Numbered from the stretch's first letter, positions 26,500 to 33,963 are shown. The stretch is 34,469 bases of DNA from Candidatus Acidiferrales bacterium (GCA_030037355.1 JASHRL010000239.1:1-34469), one strand, 5' to 3'. Notes: generated from the letters alone by a model not told the origin. Numbers and translations: made by a program.

Positions 26500-26567
26500 C
26501 GAAAAAAGCCACCCGAAGGTGGCCATACGCTTCTCCTGCGCGCATTGTCTGGCTGATCTCCAGCTGC
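26500..26567 (-). ncRNA. Candidate short transcript: small RNA or terminated leader
   Basis: Bounded by the predicted start of the promoter at 26574-26602 and by the terminator at 26502-26523, which gives an RNA of about 65-70 bases. It contains AGGAG (26533-26537) and an ATG (26524-26526) placed at the foot of the terminator hairpin. That ATG opens a 36-codon frame to 26416 beyond the terminator. It may be a stand-alone small RNA, a transcription attenuator upstream of the M24 gene, or a tiny gene whose first codons form the hairpin. No match to a known RNA family is claimed. Confidence 0.35.
26502..26523 (-). terminator. Intrinsic terminator with UUCG tetraloop
   Basis: On the minus strand GCCACC-TTCG-GGTGGC is followed by six T. 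The 6-base GC-rich stem is closed by the very stable C(UUCG)G loop, a textbook rho-independent signal. It could end the short unit started at 26567 or readthrough from hicBA, whose hicA stop is about 360 bases upstream. Confidence 0.75.
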
Positions 26568-26573
26568 AATACC

Positions 26574-26602
26574 TGTATATCAGAGAGTCAACTAAAAGTC
26601 AA
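26574..26602 (-). promoter_or_regulatory. Strong promoter in the gene-poor region
   Basis: TTGACT (26597-26602), 17-base spacer, TATACA (26574-26579) on the minus strand. The predicted start is near 26567, only about 45 bases before the terminator stem. It is among the best -35/-10 pairs in the window, yet no annotated gene follows it directly. Confidence 0.55.
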
Positions 26603-26881
26603 GGAAAATCGCAAATAGTGAATCCGGCGGGGCAGACCACTCTGCCACAATCGGACCCAAGTGTCGCGCGAAATGCCTAGTATACTACGCGTCCCTGAGT
26701 CAGACGCTTCCATCCGCGAGCTATTACGTCTTCCGCGAAGGCATAGTGAAATCTGGTAGGAAGGCACCGGAAGTTTTTGTGATAGACGCTCGACCTACTC
26801 CGTCCGCTTCCAAGCGTTGATTGGTGTGGATTGCCGATTGCGTCGGTCGGCAGCAGTCGGGATGCGCAGGGCAACGGGGAT

Positions 26882-27121
26882 TTATAGGTAGCGCAGAAGC
26901 TGAGAGCGATCAACGCCTTTATGTGTCGCGACGGCCTTCAGAATGGCGTTCAACGTGCCGAGCCTAAGATTCTTATGGGCTGGGATCGCAATCCTCTGAT
27001 GCGAGGGCGTACCAGTTTCGAGAACGATATGACTCCCCACTTGGTGTACGACGCGATAACTCCAATTTCGACAGAGCATCTGGACTAAATCCTGGCCGCT
27101 CAGGTCGCGCGGGATTTTCAT
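26882..27121 (-). CDS. hicA: HicA family mRNA-interferase toxin
   Basis: A 79-residue protein with the small double-stranded-RNA-binding-like fold of HicA toxins. These cleave mRNA on the ribosome or free RNA and stop growth until neutralised. The catalytic His31 lies in the family motif GSHIVL (29-34), followed by RIAIPAHKNLRLGTL (43-57). The start overlaps the stop of the antitoxin gene (ATGA at 27118-27121), so the two are translationally coupled, antitoxin first. The order is the reverse of the E. coli hicAB operon but is common elsewhere. Toxicity is inferred from the family. Confidence 0.9.
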   Translation of the reverse strand: MKIPRDLSGQDLVQMLCRNWSYRVVHQVGSHIVLETGTPSHQRIAIPAHKNLRLGTLNAILKAVATHKGVDRSQLLRYL

Positions 27122-27330
27122 CCGTTAGCCAGGATTTCATCGCGGACGAGATGGAGGCGAATCACGGAAGGGGCTAGTTTGCGGTCGAAAAAGAAGGCGG
27201 AGACGGCTTCTCTCACGTTTTTTCTGAGGGCATCCCAGTCGTCAGCCTCAGTGAAAATGGGTTCGCTTAGACATTCGGCCACAAACCCGCCGTCGGCCTC
27301 TTGCGTCACCTCAAACACGATTTCGTTCAT
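27118..27330 (-). CDS. hicB: HicB-like antitoxin, short form
   Basis: A 70-residue protein with the HicB beta-strand core (FEVTQEADGGFVAECLSEP, 6-24) and the following helix WDALRKNVREAVSAFF. It should bind and block HicA. It ends right after the core, without the ribbon-helix-helix or helix-turn-helix DNA-binding domain found in longer HicB proteins, so self-repression at the promoter by this protein alone is doubtful. The ATG (27328-27330) has no Shine-Dalgarno sequence; the -10 box is 6 bases upstream, which suggests a leaderless mRNA. Confidence 0.85.
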   Translation of the reverse strand: MNEIVFEVTQEADGGFVAECLSEPIFTEADDWDALRKNVREAVSAFFFDRKLAPSVIRLHLVRDEILANG

Positions 27331-27336
27331 GCCGCT

Positions 27337-27365
27337 AGGTTAAGCCACTGGCGGTCAATAGACAA
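27337..27365 (-). promoter_or_regulatory. Probable leaderless promoter of hicBA
   Basis: TTGTCT (27360-27365), 17-base spacer, TAACCT (27337-27342) on the minus strand. The seventh base after the -10 box is the A of the hicB ATG. The hexamers are imperfect; the call rests on spacing and on the missing ribosome site. Confidence 0.4.
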
Positions 27366-27578
27366 GCGGGTACGTCGCGCGCGTGTCTGCTGGGTATGCG
27401 ACGGGCGGGGCAAACCCCAGCCCCGACGAATGCAAAAACTCGCGCGAAGTGCCGACTAAAGTCCGCCGGTAGAAAGGTGCCGAGGCTGAGAGCCTGCTTG
27501 CGGCAGACAGCCTGTGCGACGGCAAAGAGGTTGCGAGGTTTTTCGCTCGTCCCCCGACTGCAAGCCGACACAGGTTCC
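27366..27578. repeat. Repeat-like spacer between hicBA and dcd
   Basis: No gene is supported. On the plus strand a GC-rich inverted stretch GGCGGGGC...GCCCCGAC (about 27401-27425) is followed by AATGCAAAAACTCGCG. The minus-strand reading, with phrases like FVGAGVCPARR in open frame, resembles interspersed non-coding repeats that are often mistranslated in environmental bacterial genomes. Only one copy is seen in this window, so repeat status is a guess. Confidence 0.25.
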
Positions 27579-28133
27579 CTACAGCCGCGGCAGGACGATT
27601 CCCTGCTGCGACTGATACTTGCCCTTTTTGTCTTTGTAGGAGATTTCGCAAACTTCGTCGGATTCGAAAAAAATCACCTGGCAGAGCCCTTCGTTGGCGT
27701 AAATGCGCGCCGGCAGCGGCGTCGTGTTGCTGATTTCCAGCGTGACGTAGCCTTCCCATTCCGGCTCGAACGGCGTCACATTGACGATGATTCCGCAGCG
27801 CGCGTAGGTGGATTTTCCCACGCAAATCGTCAGCACGCTTCGCGGAATGCGAAAATATTCCACCGACCGCGCCAGAGCAAACGAATTCGGCGGAACGATG
27901 CACACAGGCCCTTTGAATTCCACGAACGAGCGCGCGTCGAATTGCTTCGGATCGACAATCGTCGAATTGACGTTGGTGAAAATGCGAAACTCGTCGGCCA
28001 CGCGCATATCGTAGCCATAAGACGACACGCCGTAACTGATGACGCCGTCGCGCACCTGGCGATCCGCAAACGGCTCGATCATTTTATGTTCGCGCGCCAT
28101 CTTCGTAATCCAGCGATCCGACTTCACACTCAT
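27579..28133 (-). CDS. dcd: dCTP deaminase
   Basis: Deaminates dCTP to dUTP for thymidylate synthesis. The 184-residue protein has the trimeric dUTPase-like fold motifs: SYGYDMRV (38-45), GKSTYAR with Ser108 and Arg112 (106-112), and the catalytic Glu133 in [11 protein letters not shown] (126-136); these correspond to E. coli Ser111, Arg115 and Glu138. No second domain is present, so a fused deaminase/dUTPase is possible but not shown. The ATG follows GGAGG by 6 bases. It is divergent from the HU-like gene. Confidence 0.95.
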   Translation of the reverse strand: MSVKSDRWITKMAREHKMIEPFADRQVRDGVISYGVSSYGYDMRVADEFRIFTNVNSTIVDPKQFDARSFVEFKGPVCIVPPNSFALARSVEYFRIPRSVLTICVGKSTYARCGIIVNVTPFEPEWEGYVTLEISNTTPLPARIYANEGLCQVIFFESDEVCEISYKDKKGKYQSQQGIVLPRL

Positions 28134-28165
28134 CCGATTCCTCCGGGAAAATCCATTTCGAAAAG

Positions 28166-28189
28166 GCGCGGCATGTTATTACACCGCGC
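28166..28189. repeat. Inverted repeat between dcd and the HU-like gene
   Basis: GCGCGG (28166-28171) and CCGCGC (28184-28189) are inverted copies around a 12-base AT-rich centre that contains TGTTATTACA. It lies upstream of both divergent genes and could be an operator or chance. Confidence 0.3.
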
Positions 28190-28194
28190 GCAGC

Positions 28195-28224
28195 TTGACA
28201 ACCTGCAACCGCGCCAACTAGCAT
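28195..28224 (+). promoter_or_regulatory. Promoter of the HU/IHF-like gene
   Basis: Consensus TTGACA (28195-28200), 18-base spacer, TAGCAT (28219-28224) on the plus strand. The start is predicted near 28231, leaving about 23 bases of leader with AAGGAG in it. Confidence 0.6.
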
Positions 28225-28253
28225 ACCGTGCGGCAAAGGAGCGGCTTGCTTCC

Positions 28254-28520
28254 ATGATCAAACTCGATATCGTCAACGCAGTCGTGCAACGCACCAACAT
28301 TCCTCGCACCAAGGCCGAGCAGGCTGTCGAGACTGTCTTTGACGCCTTGAAGAACGCTCTCGGACGCGGCGAGCGCATCGAACTTCGCCGTTTCGGTGTG
28401 TTCAACGTCAAGCCGCGCAAGACCGGCATCGGGCGCAATCCGCGCACGGGCCAGCAGGTGAGCATTCAGCCCGGCAAAGCGGTCCGCTTCAAGCCCGGAA
28501 AAGAATTGCAGGCGCTCTAG
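28254..28520 (+). CDS. HU/IHF family DNA-binding protein
   Basis: Small nucleoid protein of 88 residues that binds and bends DNA as a dimer. Features: the helical N-terminal part (1-40), RIELRRFGVFNVKPR (41-55), the arm motif GRNPRTGQ (60-67) and the closing VRFKPGKELQ. It is HU/IHF-like; the Pro-containing arm fits both, so alpha, beta or HU identity is not called. The reading frame is open far upstream (to 27396) across dcd, but only this part has family similarity. The ATG is preceded by GGAG at 12 bases, rather far. Confidence 0.92.
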   Translation: MIKLDIVNAVVQRTNIPRTKAEQAVETVFDALKNALGRGERIELRRFGVFNVKPRKTGIGRNPRTGQQVSIQPGKAVRFKPGKELQAL

Positions 28521-28557
28521 CTCCATTTCTTTCTTTCGAAATTCGCGTCTCTTGCAG

Positions 28558-28586
28558 TTGGCGCGTTCGCTGTCAGCGTGTAATCT
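28558..28586 (+). promoter_or_regulatory. Probable leaderless promoter of the M50 protease gene
   Basis: TTGGCG (28558-28563), 17-base spacer, TAATCT (28581-28586). Seven bases after the -10 box lies the G of the GTG start at 28593, so transcription and translation may start at the same base. No Shine-Dalgarno sequence is present. Confidence 0.5.
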
Positions 28587-28592
28587 ATCATT

Positions 28593-29579
28593 GTGGAATC
28601 TGGCAACGGACATTCGCGCCCGCCGGTGGAAATTGTCGATCCGGGCTATCCTCTTTTTCTTCAGCCGCGGATTATTTATCCCACGCCGCAGAAGCGGCCG
28701 TTTGTTCTTTCGCTCATTCTTTTTGTGCTGACGATGATTTCGACGCTGGCCGTTGGCCGCGAATTTTGCGTTTCCTACGCGCAAAATCGCGCGCCCTTCT
28801 CGGGAATTGATAATCCTTATGTTCCAACGTTCCATGCTCTGATGCATCCGCGATTGTTACTCGGCGGGATTCCTTTTGCGTTCACATTGATTGGAATTCT
28901 GTTAGCGCACGAACTGGGGCATTATTTCACGTGCCGGTATTACCGAATCGACGCGAGCTATCCGTATTTTCTTCCAGCGCCGACGATCATCGGAACATTC
29001 GGCGCGTTCATTCGCATTCGCTCGCCGATCGTAAACCGCAAAGCGCTGTTCGACGTGGGATTTTCCGGACCGCTCGTGGGATTCATACTGGCGGTGCCCG
29101 TTCTGGCGTATGGTGTGTACACGTCGAAGATCATTCCGGGAGTGCAAAGCAGCGCCGCCGTCGTTTTTGGCAGTCCGCCGCTGATGAAATTTTTTCTTGA
29201 ACTTTTTCATCCGGGGGTTCGCGAAAGGAATATTCTTCTGAGTCCGATTGCGCTTGCCGCATGGGTGGGGCTGCTTGTCACGGCGATCAATCTTCTGCCG
29301 GTTGGACAGCTTGACGGAGGGCATATCGTCTACAGCGTCACCAGCAAATATCATCGCCTGATTTCGCCACTCTTCGGAATCGGACTGCTCGTTGTGGGGA
29401 TTGCATACTGGCACGATTGGGTTGTGTTTGCCGTGCTTCTGCTCATCCTCGGGTTCCGTCATCCGCCATTAATTGACGTTTGGACTCCGCTCGATGGCAA
29501 GCGACGCGCCTGGGCGGCTTTTGCACTGGTGATTTTTATTCTTTGCTTCACGCCGATGCCATTGAGCATTCCGCATTAA
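28593..29579 (+). CDS. Membrane zinc metalloprotease, M50/site-2 protease family
   Basis: Intramembrane-type protease of 328 residues with about seven hydrophobic spans. The zinc motif HELGH is at 106-110 within a membrane helix, and the third-ligand motif NLLPVGQLDGGH at 233-244. There is no PDZ domain, and the arrangement resembles the EGY/S2P-like bacterial and plastid group. Such enzymes release membrane-bound regulators or trim membrane proteins; the target is unknown and no anti-sigma factor is adjacent. The start is GTG without a ribosome site but with a -10 box placed for a leaderless mRNA. It converges on priA with 29 bases between. Confidence 0.9.
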   Translation: MESGNGHSRPPVEIVDPGYPLFLQPRIIYPTPQKRPFVLSLILFVLTMISTLAVGREFCVSYAQNRAPFSGIDNPYVPTFHALMHPRLLLGGIPFAFTLIGILLAHELGHYFTCRYYRIDASYPYFLPAPTIIGTFGAFIRIRSPIVNRKALFDVGFSGPLVGFILAVPVLAYGVYTSKIIPGVQSSAAVVFGSPPLMKFFLELFHPGVRERNILLSPIALAAWVGLLVTAINLLPVGQLDGGHIVYSVTSKYHRLISPLFGIGLLVVGIAYWHDWVVFAVLLLILGFRHPPLIDVWTPLDGKRRAWAAFALVIFILCFTPMPLSIPH

Positions 29580-29608
29580 CCGGCAGCCAAGCGCGGAGGA
29601 TTTCAAAA

Positions 29609-32035
29609 CTAGAGCAGACTGGTCGGATCGACGTCCACAATCAGCGCGCTATCGGGAATTTCTTTTTTCGCGCAGAATTCCAGACATCCATCGAGCACTT
29701 GCGCCAGAAGGCGGCGATTCGGAGTTTTCAGCAAAATCTGGAAACGAAATTCGCGCCGCAATTTTGATAGAGCTGCGGCGGCAGGGCCGAGGACTTTCAA
29801 CTCGGCGATTTTTCTCGCATCGAGATAGCTCGCAATTGCGCGGCACCAGCGAATGGCATTCTCGATTTTCCTGTCACGCACCAGGATATTCGCGAGCGCG
29901 ATGAACGGCGGATAATGCATCATGCGGCGAAAATGAATCTCGCGGTCGAAAAACGCGCGATAGTCTTGATCCACGGCATGCTGAATTGCGTAGTGTTCGG
30001 GATAATAGGTTTCGATCAGGACTTCGCCAGGAAATTTCCCGCGTCCGGCACGTCCGGCCACCTGAGTGAGCAACTGAAACGTTCGTTCCGCGGCGCGAAA
30101 ATCCGGACGTCCTAGCGCGAGGTCCGCGGAAACGACGCCGACAAGCGTCACGCGCTCGAAATCGTGGCCTTTCGCTACCATTTGCGTCCCAACGAGTAAA
30201 TCCAGTTCGCCGCGTGCGAATGCGCCAAGGACTTTTTGGTATTCGCGCTTCGTGCGCACTGTGTCGCGATCGAGCCGACCGATGCGCGCTTTCGGAAATT
30301 GGTCGCGGAGATATTCTTCCACGCGCTCCGCGCCATCGCCGACGAAATACAAATATTCGGATTTACACTTCGGGCAGATTTTCGGCACTGCGATCGAGTA
30401 TCCGCAGTAGTGACATTCGAGGCGTGCGCGATTCTTGTGGTACGAGAGCGCGATACTGCAATTCTTACATTCGATTCCTGCACCGCAACTGCGGCAGAGC
30501 ACATACCATGAATATCCGCGCCGGTTGATCAGAACGAGCGCCTGAGTGCCTTCTTCAAATCGCCGCGCGATCGCGGACAGGAGCGAGGATGAGATGGGAG
30601 CAGATTTGTGGGTCTGGCGAAATTCCTCGCGAAGATCAACGAGCTTCACGGATGCAAGCGGACGATTTTCCACGCGCGTCGTCAGCTCCAGCAGGCGGTA
30701 TTTGCCTGTCCGCGCATTGTGGAAACTTTCGAGCGAAGGCGTCGCCGAACCGAGCAGCGCTACCGCGCCTTCGAGCCGCGCGCGGACGATGGCGACGTCG
30801 CGGCCGTTGTAACGCGGCGTTTCCTCCTGCTTGTAACTTGATTCCTGTTCCTCATCGACAATGATCAGTCCCAAATTATCCAGCGGCGCAAAAACTGCGG
30901 AGCGCGTACCGACAACGATTCGCGCCTCGCCTCGCCGTGCGCGCCACCATTCGCGCGTGCGCTCATTTTCCGTGAGCCCGCTGTGCAGCACGGCGACAAT
31001 ATCGCCAAATCGCGCGCGCACTTGGCGACTGAGCCAAAGCGTCAGCGCAATTTCCGGGACGAGAACGATGGCGGCCCGTTCATACGCGAGCGCCGCTTCG
31101 ATGGCACCAAGATAGACTTCCGTCTTACCGCTTCCCGTAACTCCGTGAAGAAGACCCGCAGTGAAGGTCTTCGATGCCAGCCATTCGCCTATGGCGCTGA
31201 CGGCTTTCTGCTGTTCCGCGTTCAAGACATTCGCGGGCGGAATGAAATCTGCTTCCCACGCGTCCTCTTCTGCGGTGAGAGGTTCTTCCCACGTGGTCAC
31301 TTTCCCTTGTTTTTCAAGCCGCGCAACCGCTGCGCGGGAAATGCCCTCTTTCAGCAAGAACGGCAGCGACAATGGGCCGCGCTCCGCCGAGAGCATTTCG
31401 CGAACTTTTTCTTCTGCCGCGCCGCTGGCGATTGCAGCCGAATTCCACGCAACGATTTTCTGCATGCGCTCGCGCTTGTGGCGCATTCGATCGCTGACGC
31501 GCAGATATCCGCGCCGGACAAGCCTTTCTGCCGCAGCTTCTCCGCCGGAGATCCGCAGCAGGCGCGAGGAGACGACTGATTTGCCCGCGCGTTCGAGGAT
31601 TTCGAGCAATGCCAGATCAAGTGAGTCTCCCGGAGCGGATGGCCCTCGCTGCTTCAATTCGTCGAGGAAGGCGCGACCGTGTTCAGTGATCTCGTATTCG
31701 CGGCTCTGCCGCATTTCGGCAAGCGGAGGCAGCGTCGCGCGCAATGTCTCGCCGATCGGCGCAACGTAGTAGCGGCTGACCCATAGGCCCAATTCGATCA
31801 GTTTTGCGGAAAGCGCTGGAACAGGATCCAGCAGCTCAACGATTTCCTTTAGATTTTTGACTTCGGGAGGCTTCGCGCCGACGCTTATGACGACACCGAC
31901 CATGGCGCGGTTGCGGAATGGAACAACGACACGGCTACCGATGATTTCCGCAGTTGCCAAACGCTCCGGGAGCGCATACGTGAACGTGGAGCGCAGCGGA
32001 ACGGGCAGCGCCACTTCGCAGAATCGAGCAGTCAT
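29609..32035 (-). CDS. priA: Primosomal replication restart helicase PriA
   Basis: Superfamily 2 helicase that reloads the replisome at stalled forks. The 808-residue protein has an N-terminal DNA-binding part (1-110), a winged-helix-like region (to about 250), helicase motif I GVTGSGKT (298-305), motif II DEEQ (394-397), the zinc-binding insert with paired cysteines (CRSCGAGIECKNC and CHYCGY ... CPKC, about 515-555) and helicase motifs V-VI (VGTQMVAKGHDF, QVAGRAGRG). Motif II normally reads DEEH in PriA; here it is DEEQ. The ATG has no Shine-Dalgarno sequence; a TACACT box lies 8 bases upstream. Confidence 0.95.
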   Translation of the reverse strand: MTARFCEVALPVPLRSTFTYALPERLATAEIIGSRVVVPFRNRAMVGVVISVGAKPPEVKNLKEIVELLDPVPALSAKLIELGLWVSRYYVAPIGETLRATLPPLAEMRQSREYEITEHGRAFLDELKQRGPSAPGDSLDLALLEILERAGKSVVSSRLLRISGGEAAAERLVRRGYLRVSDRMRHKRERMQKIVAWNSAAIASGAAEEKVREMLSAERGPLSLPFLLKEGISRAAVARLEKQGKVTTWEEPLTAEEDAWEADFIPPANVLNAEQQKAVSAIGEWLASKTFTAGLLHGVTGSGKTEVYLGAIEAALAYERAAIVLVPEIALTLWLSRQVRARFGDIVAVLHSGLTENERTREWWRARRGEARIVVGTRSAVFAPLDNLGLIIVDEEQESSYKQEETPRYNGRDVAIVRARLEGAVALLGSATPSLESFHNARTGKYRLLELTTRVENRPLASVKLVDLREEFRQTHKSAPISSSLLSAIARRFEEGTQALVLINRRGYSWYVLCRSCGAGIECKNCSIALSYHKNRARLECHYCGYSIAVPKICPKCKSEYLYFVGDGAERVEEYLRDQFPKARIGRLDRDTVRTKREYQKVLGAFARGELDLLVGTQMVAKGHDFERVTLVGVVSADLALGRPDFRAAERTFQLLTQVAGRAGRGKFPGEVLIETYYPEHYAIQHAVDQDYRAFFDREIHFRRMMHYPPFIALANILVRDRKIENAIRWCRAIASYLDARKIAELKVLGPAAAALSKLRREFRFQILLKTPNRRLLAQVLDGCLEFCAKKEIPDSALIVDVDPTSLL

Positions 32036-32043
32036 GTCGGATT

Positions 32044-32072
32044 AGTGTAACAGCATGGCTTGGGGCACAAAA
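32044..32072 (-). promoter_or_regulatory. Possible near-leaderless promoter of priA
   Basis: TACACT (32044-32049) on the minus strand, in the context CTGTTACACTA, predicts a start about 2 bases before the priA ATG. The -35 region TTTTGT at 17 bases is weak. The same CTGTTACACTA string recurs at 33057-33067 upstream of the next minus-strand gene. Confidence 0.3.
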
Positions 32073-32093
32073 TCCCACGACTTCGGCAACTGG

Positions 32094-32984
32094 TTACACG
32101 CTGACCAGCGCCACTCCGGCAAAAATCAGGGCGACGCCCAGCCATTGCCGCCGCCCCAACCTCTCGCGCAGAAATGCGGCGGCAAACAGAAGGGTGACCA
32201 CACCATAAAGAGAGGAGAGCACGGTGGCGATAGCGATCTCTTCCTGCTTGAAGGCGAGATTATTGGCTACGAAGCCAGCGGTGTCGGCCAAGCCGATAAA
32301 AAAAATCAGCCAAGCGGTTGAGCCCTTTGGAATCTCCGTCGATTGTCCAAGCGGACGAAGCAAAAGCAGCAGAATCACAAACGAGATCAGACGAATCACC
32401 CAAACGGAGGCAAATCCGCCGAAAATGGGCATGACGCGAAATCCCAAAATCCAATAATTCACGCCAAATCCGAGCGCCGCCGCGAGCGCCCACGGCACGC
32501 CGCGCAACAAATGCCTGCGATGGTGTCTGGCCGCCTCCTGCTCATGCTGCGCCGCATTTTGCGATGGGAGCGCGAGCGCTGCGATGATCACGCCAACGAT
32601 CACGGAGATGACTCCGACGGCGTGCGCGCGTGTCAATCGCTCGCCAGTCGAGATCGAAAGAACAACCGTCAACGCGGGATAACTGGCAGCGATGGGAGAG
32701 ACAAGCGCGAGCATGCCAATTTCGAACGAACGGTAGAGCGCGAGCGATGCCAGCACGCTCAGCGTTCCGGCCAGGAGGATCCATGACCAGGCGCTCCAAC
32801 GAAGTGCAGGGAAAAATGCCGACCAATGGCCCGTTGCCACCATGCACGCCGTGAGGGCAAAAAGACCGGCGAGCTGCATGAACATGAGAGCGCGCAGCGC
32901 GCCGGTTCGCCGCGTGGCGAAGCGCGCCATGAAATCCGCGACTCCCCAGCCGAATGCCGCCGAAAGCCCGAGCAAAATTCCCAA
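32094..32984 (-). CDS. EamA/DMT-type membrane transporter
   Basis: About ten membrane helices in two EamA repeats, the drug/metabolite transporter pattern; it could export amino acids, sugars or drugs and the substrate cannot be told. I choose the TTG at 32982-32984 since GGAG lies 7 bases upstream and the first helix begins at once. The frame extends to another TTG at 33035, which would add an Arg-rich N-terminus of 17 residues but lacks a ribosome site. With the chosen start it has 296 residues, normal for the family. A His/Arg-rich loop (HHRRH) separates the two halves. Confidence 0.88.
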   Translation of the reverse strand: MGILLGLSAAFGWGVADFMARFATRRTGALRALMFMQLAGLFALTACMVATGHWSAFFPALRWSAWSWILLAGTLSVLASLALYRSFEIGMLALVSPIAASYPALTVVLSISTGERLTRAHAVGVISVIVGVIIAALALPSQNAAQHEQEAARHHRRHLLRGVPWALAAALGFGVNYWILGFRVMPIFGGFASVWVIRLISFVILLLLLRPLGQSTEIPKGSTAWLIFFIGLADTAGFVANNLAFKQEEIAIATVLSSLYGVVTLLFAAAFLRERLGRRQWLGVALIFAGVALVSV

Positions 32985-33031
32985 GACGCTTCTCCGCGAA
33001 CTAAATTCCCGCTCTCGCCGCCGCAAAAACC

Positions 33032-33064
33032 GCAACTGAGGCGCAGTTGCAGCGCAATAGTGTA
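33032..33064 (-). promoter_or_regulatory. Possible promoter and inverted repeat upstream of the EamA transporter
   Basis: TACACT (33059-33064) in the string CTGTTACACTA is a -10 candidate, with only a weak TTCAGT -35 at 18 bases. Just downstream of the predicted start lies the inverted repeat GCAACTG (33032-33038) / CAGTTGC (33044-33050) with a 5-base loop, which could be an operator or a leader hairpin. Confidence 0.3.
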
Positions 33065-33129
33065 ACAGGAGGGTTCGATTCGACTGAAAGCTGAATCATC
33101 AAGTGCGGCGAAAAGAGAGCGGCGGAAAT

Positions 33130-33963
33130 TTATCGCCGCGCCGGAGGCTTCAGTCCCAAGTGTGCCATCACTTTCTTCAGATCGTCCCAAACTTCGCCCT
33201 TCGCGTTCGGATTGCGGAGCAAATAGGCAGGATGGTACGTGGCCAGCATCGGCGTGCCGCGAAAATCCAGCCACTGGCCGCGAAGACGCGAAATCGACAG
33301 CTTTGAAGCCATGAGCGATTGAAACGCCGTCGCGCCCAGACAAACGATCGCCTTGGGATGAATCACAGCGAGCTGCCGAAAAAGAAATGGCGAGCAGGTT
33401 TCGACTTCGTCCGGCTCCGGCGCGCGATTCTGGGGCGGGCGGCATTTCACGACGTTGCAGATGTAGACCTCGTCGCGGCGCAATCCCATGGCCTCGATCA
33501 TTTGTGTCAACAATTTTCCCGCGCGCCCGACGAAAGGCAGGCCTTGAACGTCTTCGTCGTGCCCCGGGCCTTCGCCGATAAATACCAATTCCGCTTTGCC
33601 GCTGCCGGAACCGAACACAATATTTGTCCGCTGCTCGCAGAGTTTGCAGCGCTTGCAGTCGCCGATGTCTTCGCGAATGCGCTCCAAAGTATCGTTTTCG
33701 ATGCGGTTGCTCGATTCGAACAGCGACGCGCTCTTGACGACAGGCAACGCAGCCGCAAGCGGCGCGGCTTGCGCGAGCGAATTGAAATCCTTCGCGGGTG
33801 TCTTCACTGCAAAAATTGTATCTGGCTTCGGTCGCGGCTCTCCCGGTGGAATATTCTCAGGCGCGGTTGGCGCGCTGAAGCGGTCGAGATAAAACGAGGA
33901 GATATTCAGGTCATTGAAATACTGCAGCCAGGCCTCGACGCGCGCGCGGCTTTCCGAATTCAC
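33130..33963 (-). CDS. Family 4 uracil-DNA glycosylase (iron-sulfur type)
   Basis: Removes uracil from DNA in base-excision repair. The 277-residue protein has an N-terminal extension of about 95 Pro/Ala-rich residues before the core. The four iron-sulfur cysteines are Cys103, Cys106 (CKRC), Cys174 (VKCRPP) and Cys190 (ETC), with the usual 15-residue gap between the last two. Active-site motifs are GEGPG (130-134) with the DED that follows, and HPAYLL (244-249). The start is GTG (33961-33963), overlapping the coaBC stop as GTGA, with AAAGG 6 bases upstream, so the two genes are coupled. The extension resembles relatives fused to the 5' end of SPO1-type polymerase domains, but nothing beyond the glycosylase is recognised. 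Confidence 0.93.
   Translation of the reverse strand: MNSESRARVEAWLQYFNDLNISSFYLDRFSAPTAPENIPPGEPRPKPDTIFAVKTPAKDFNSLAQAAPLAAALPVVKSASLFESSNRIENDTLERIREDIGDCKRCKLCEQRTNIVFGSGSGKAELVFIGEGPGHDEDVQGLPFVGRAGKLLTQMIEAMGLRRDEVYICNVVKCRPPQNRAPEPDEVETCSPFLFRQLAVIHPKAIVCLGATAFQSLMASKLSISRLRGQWLDFRGTPMLATYHPAYLLRNPNAKGEVWDDLKKVMAHLGLKPPARR

Larger units (their letters stand above)
26132..26881. other. Gene-poor 750-base region between the M24 gene and hicA
   Basis: No convincing full-size gene. It holds a possible M24 promoter, an 11-base direct repeat AGCGATTAGAA (26342-26352 and 26411-26421), a Shine-Dalgarno-like AAGGAGGT on the minus strand just beside the first repeat copy with no start codon at useful distance, a consensus minus-strand promoter (26574-26602) followed at once by an intrinsic terminator (26502-26523), and the palindrome TAGTATACTA near 26678. 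It is less GC-rich than the neighbouring genes, most clearly around 26320-26440. Confidence 0.6.

Noticed and set aside
26677-26913. 78-codon minus-strand frame after hicA, overlapping its end by 32 bases
   Set aside because: No ribosome site, no recognisable motif, and the overlap with hicA is larger than coupling needs. It may be a remnant but I cannot support it.
27355-27903. 182-codon minus-strand frame across dcd and the repeat-like spacer
   Set aside because: It overlaps dcd in another frame and has no protein-like character.
27396-28253. Long N-terminal extension of the HU-like frame
   Set aside because: It runs antisense through dcd; only the last 88 codons match the HU/IHF family, and a TTGACA promoter lies inside the extension.
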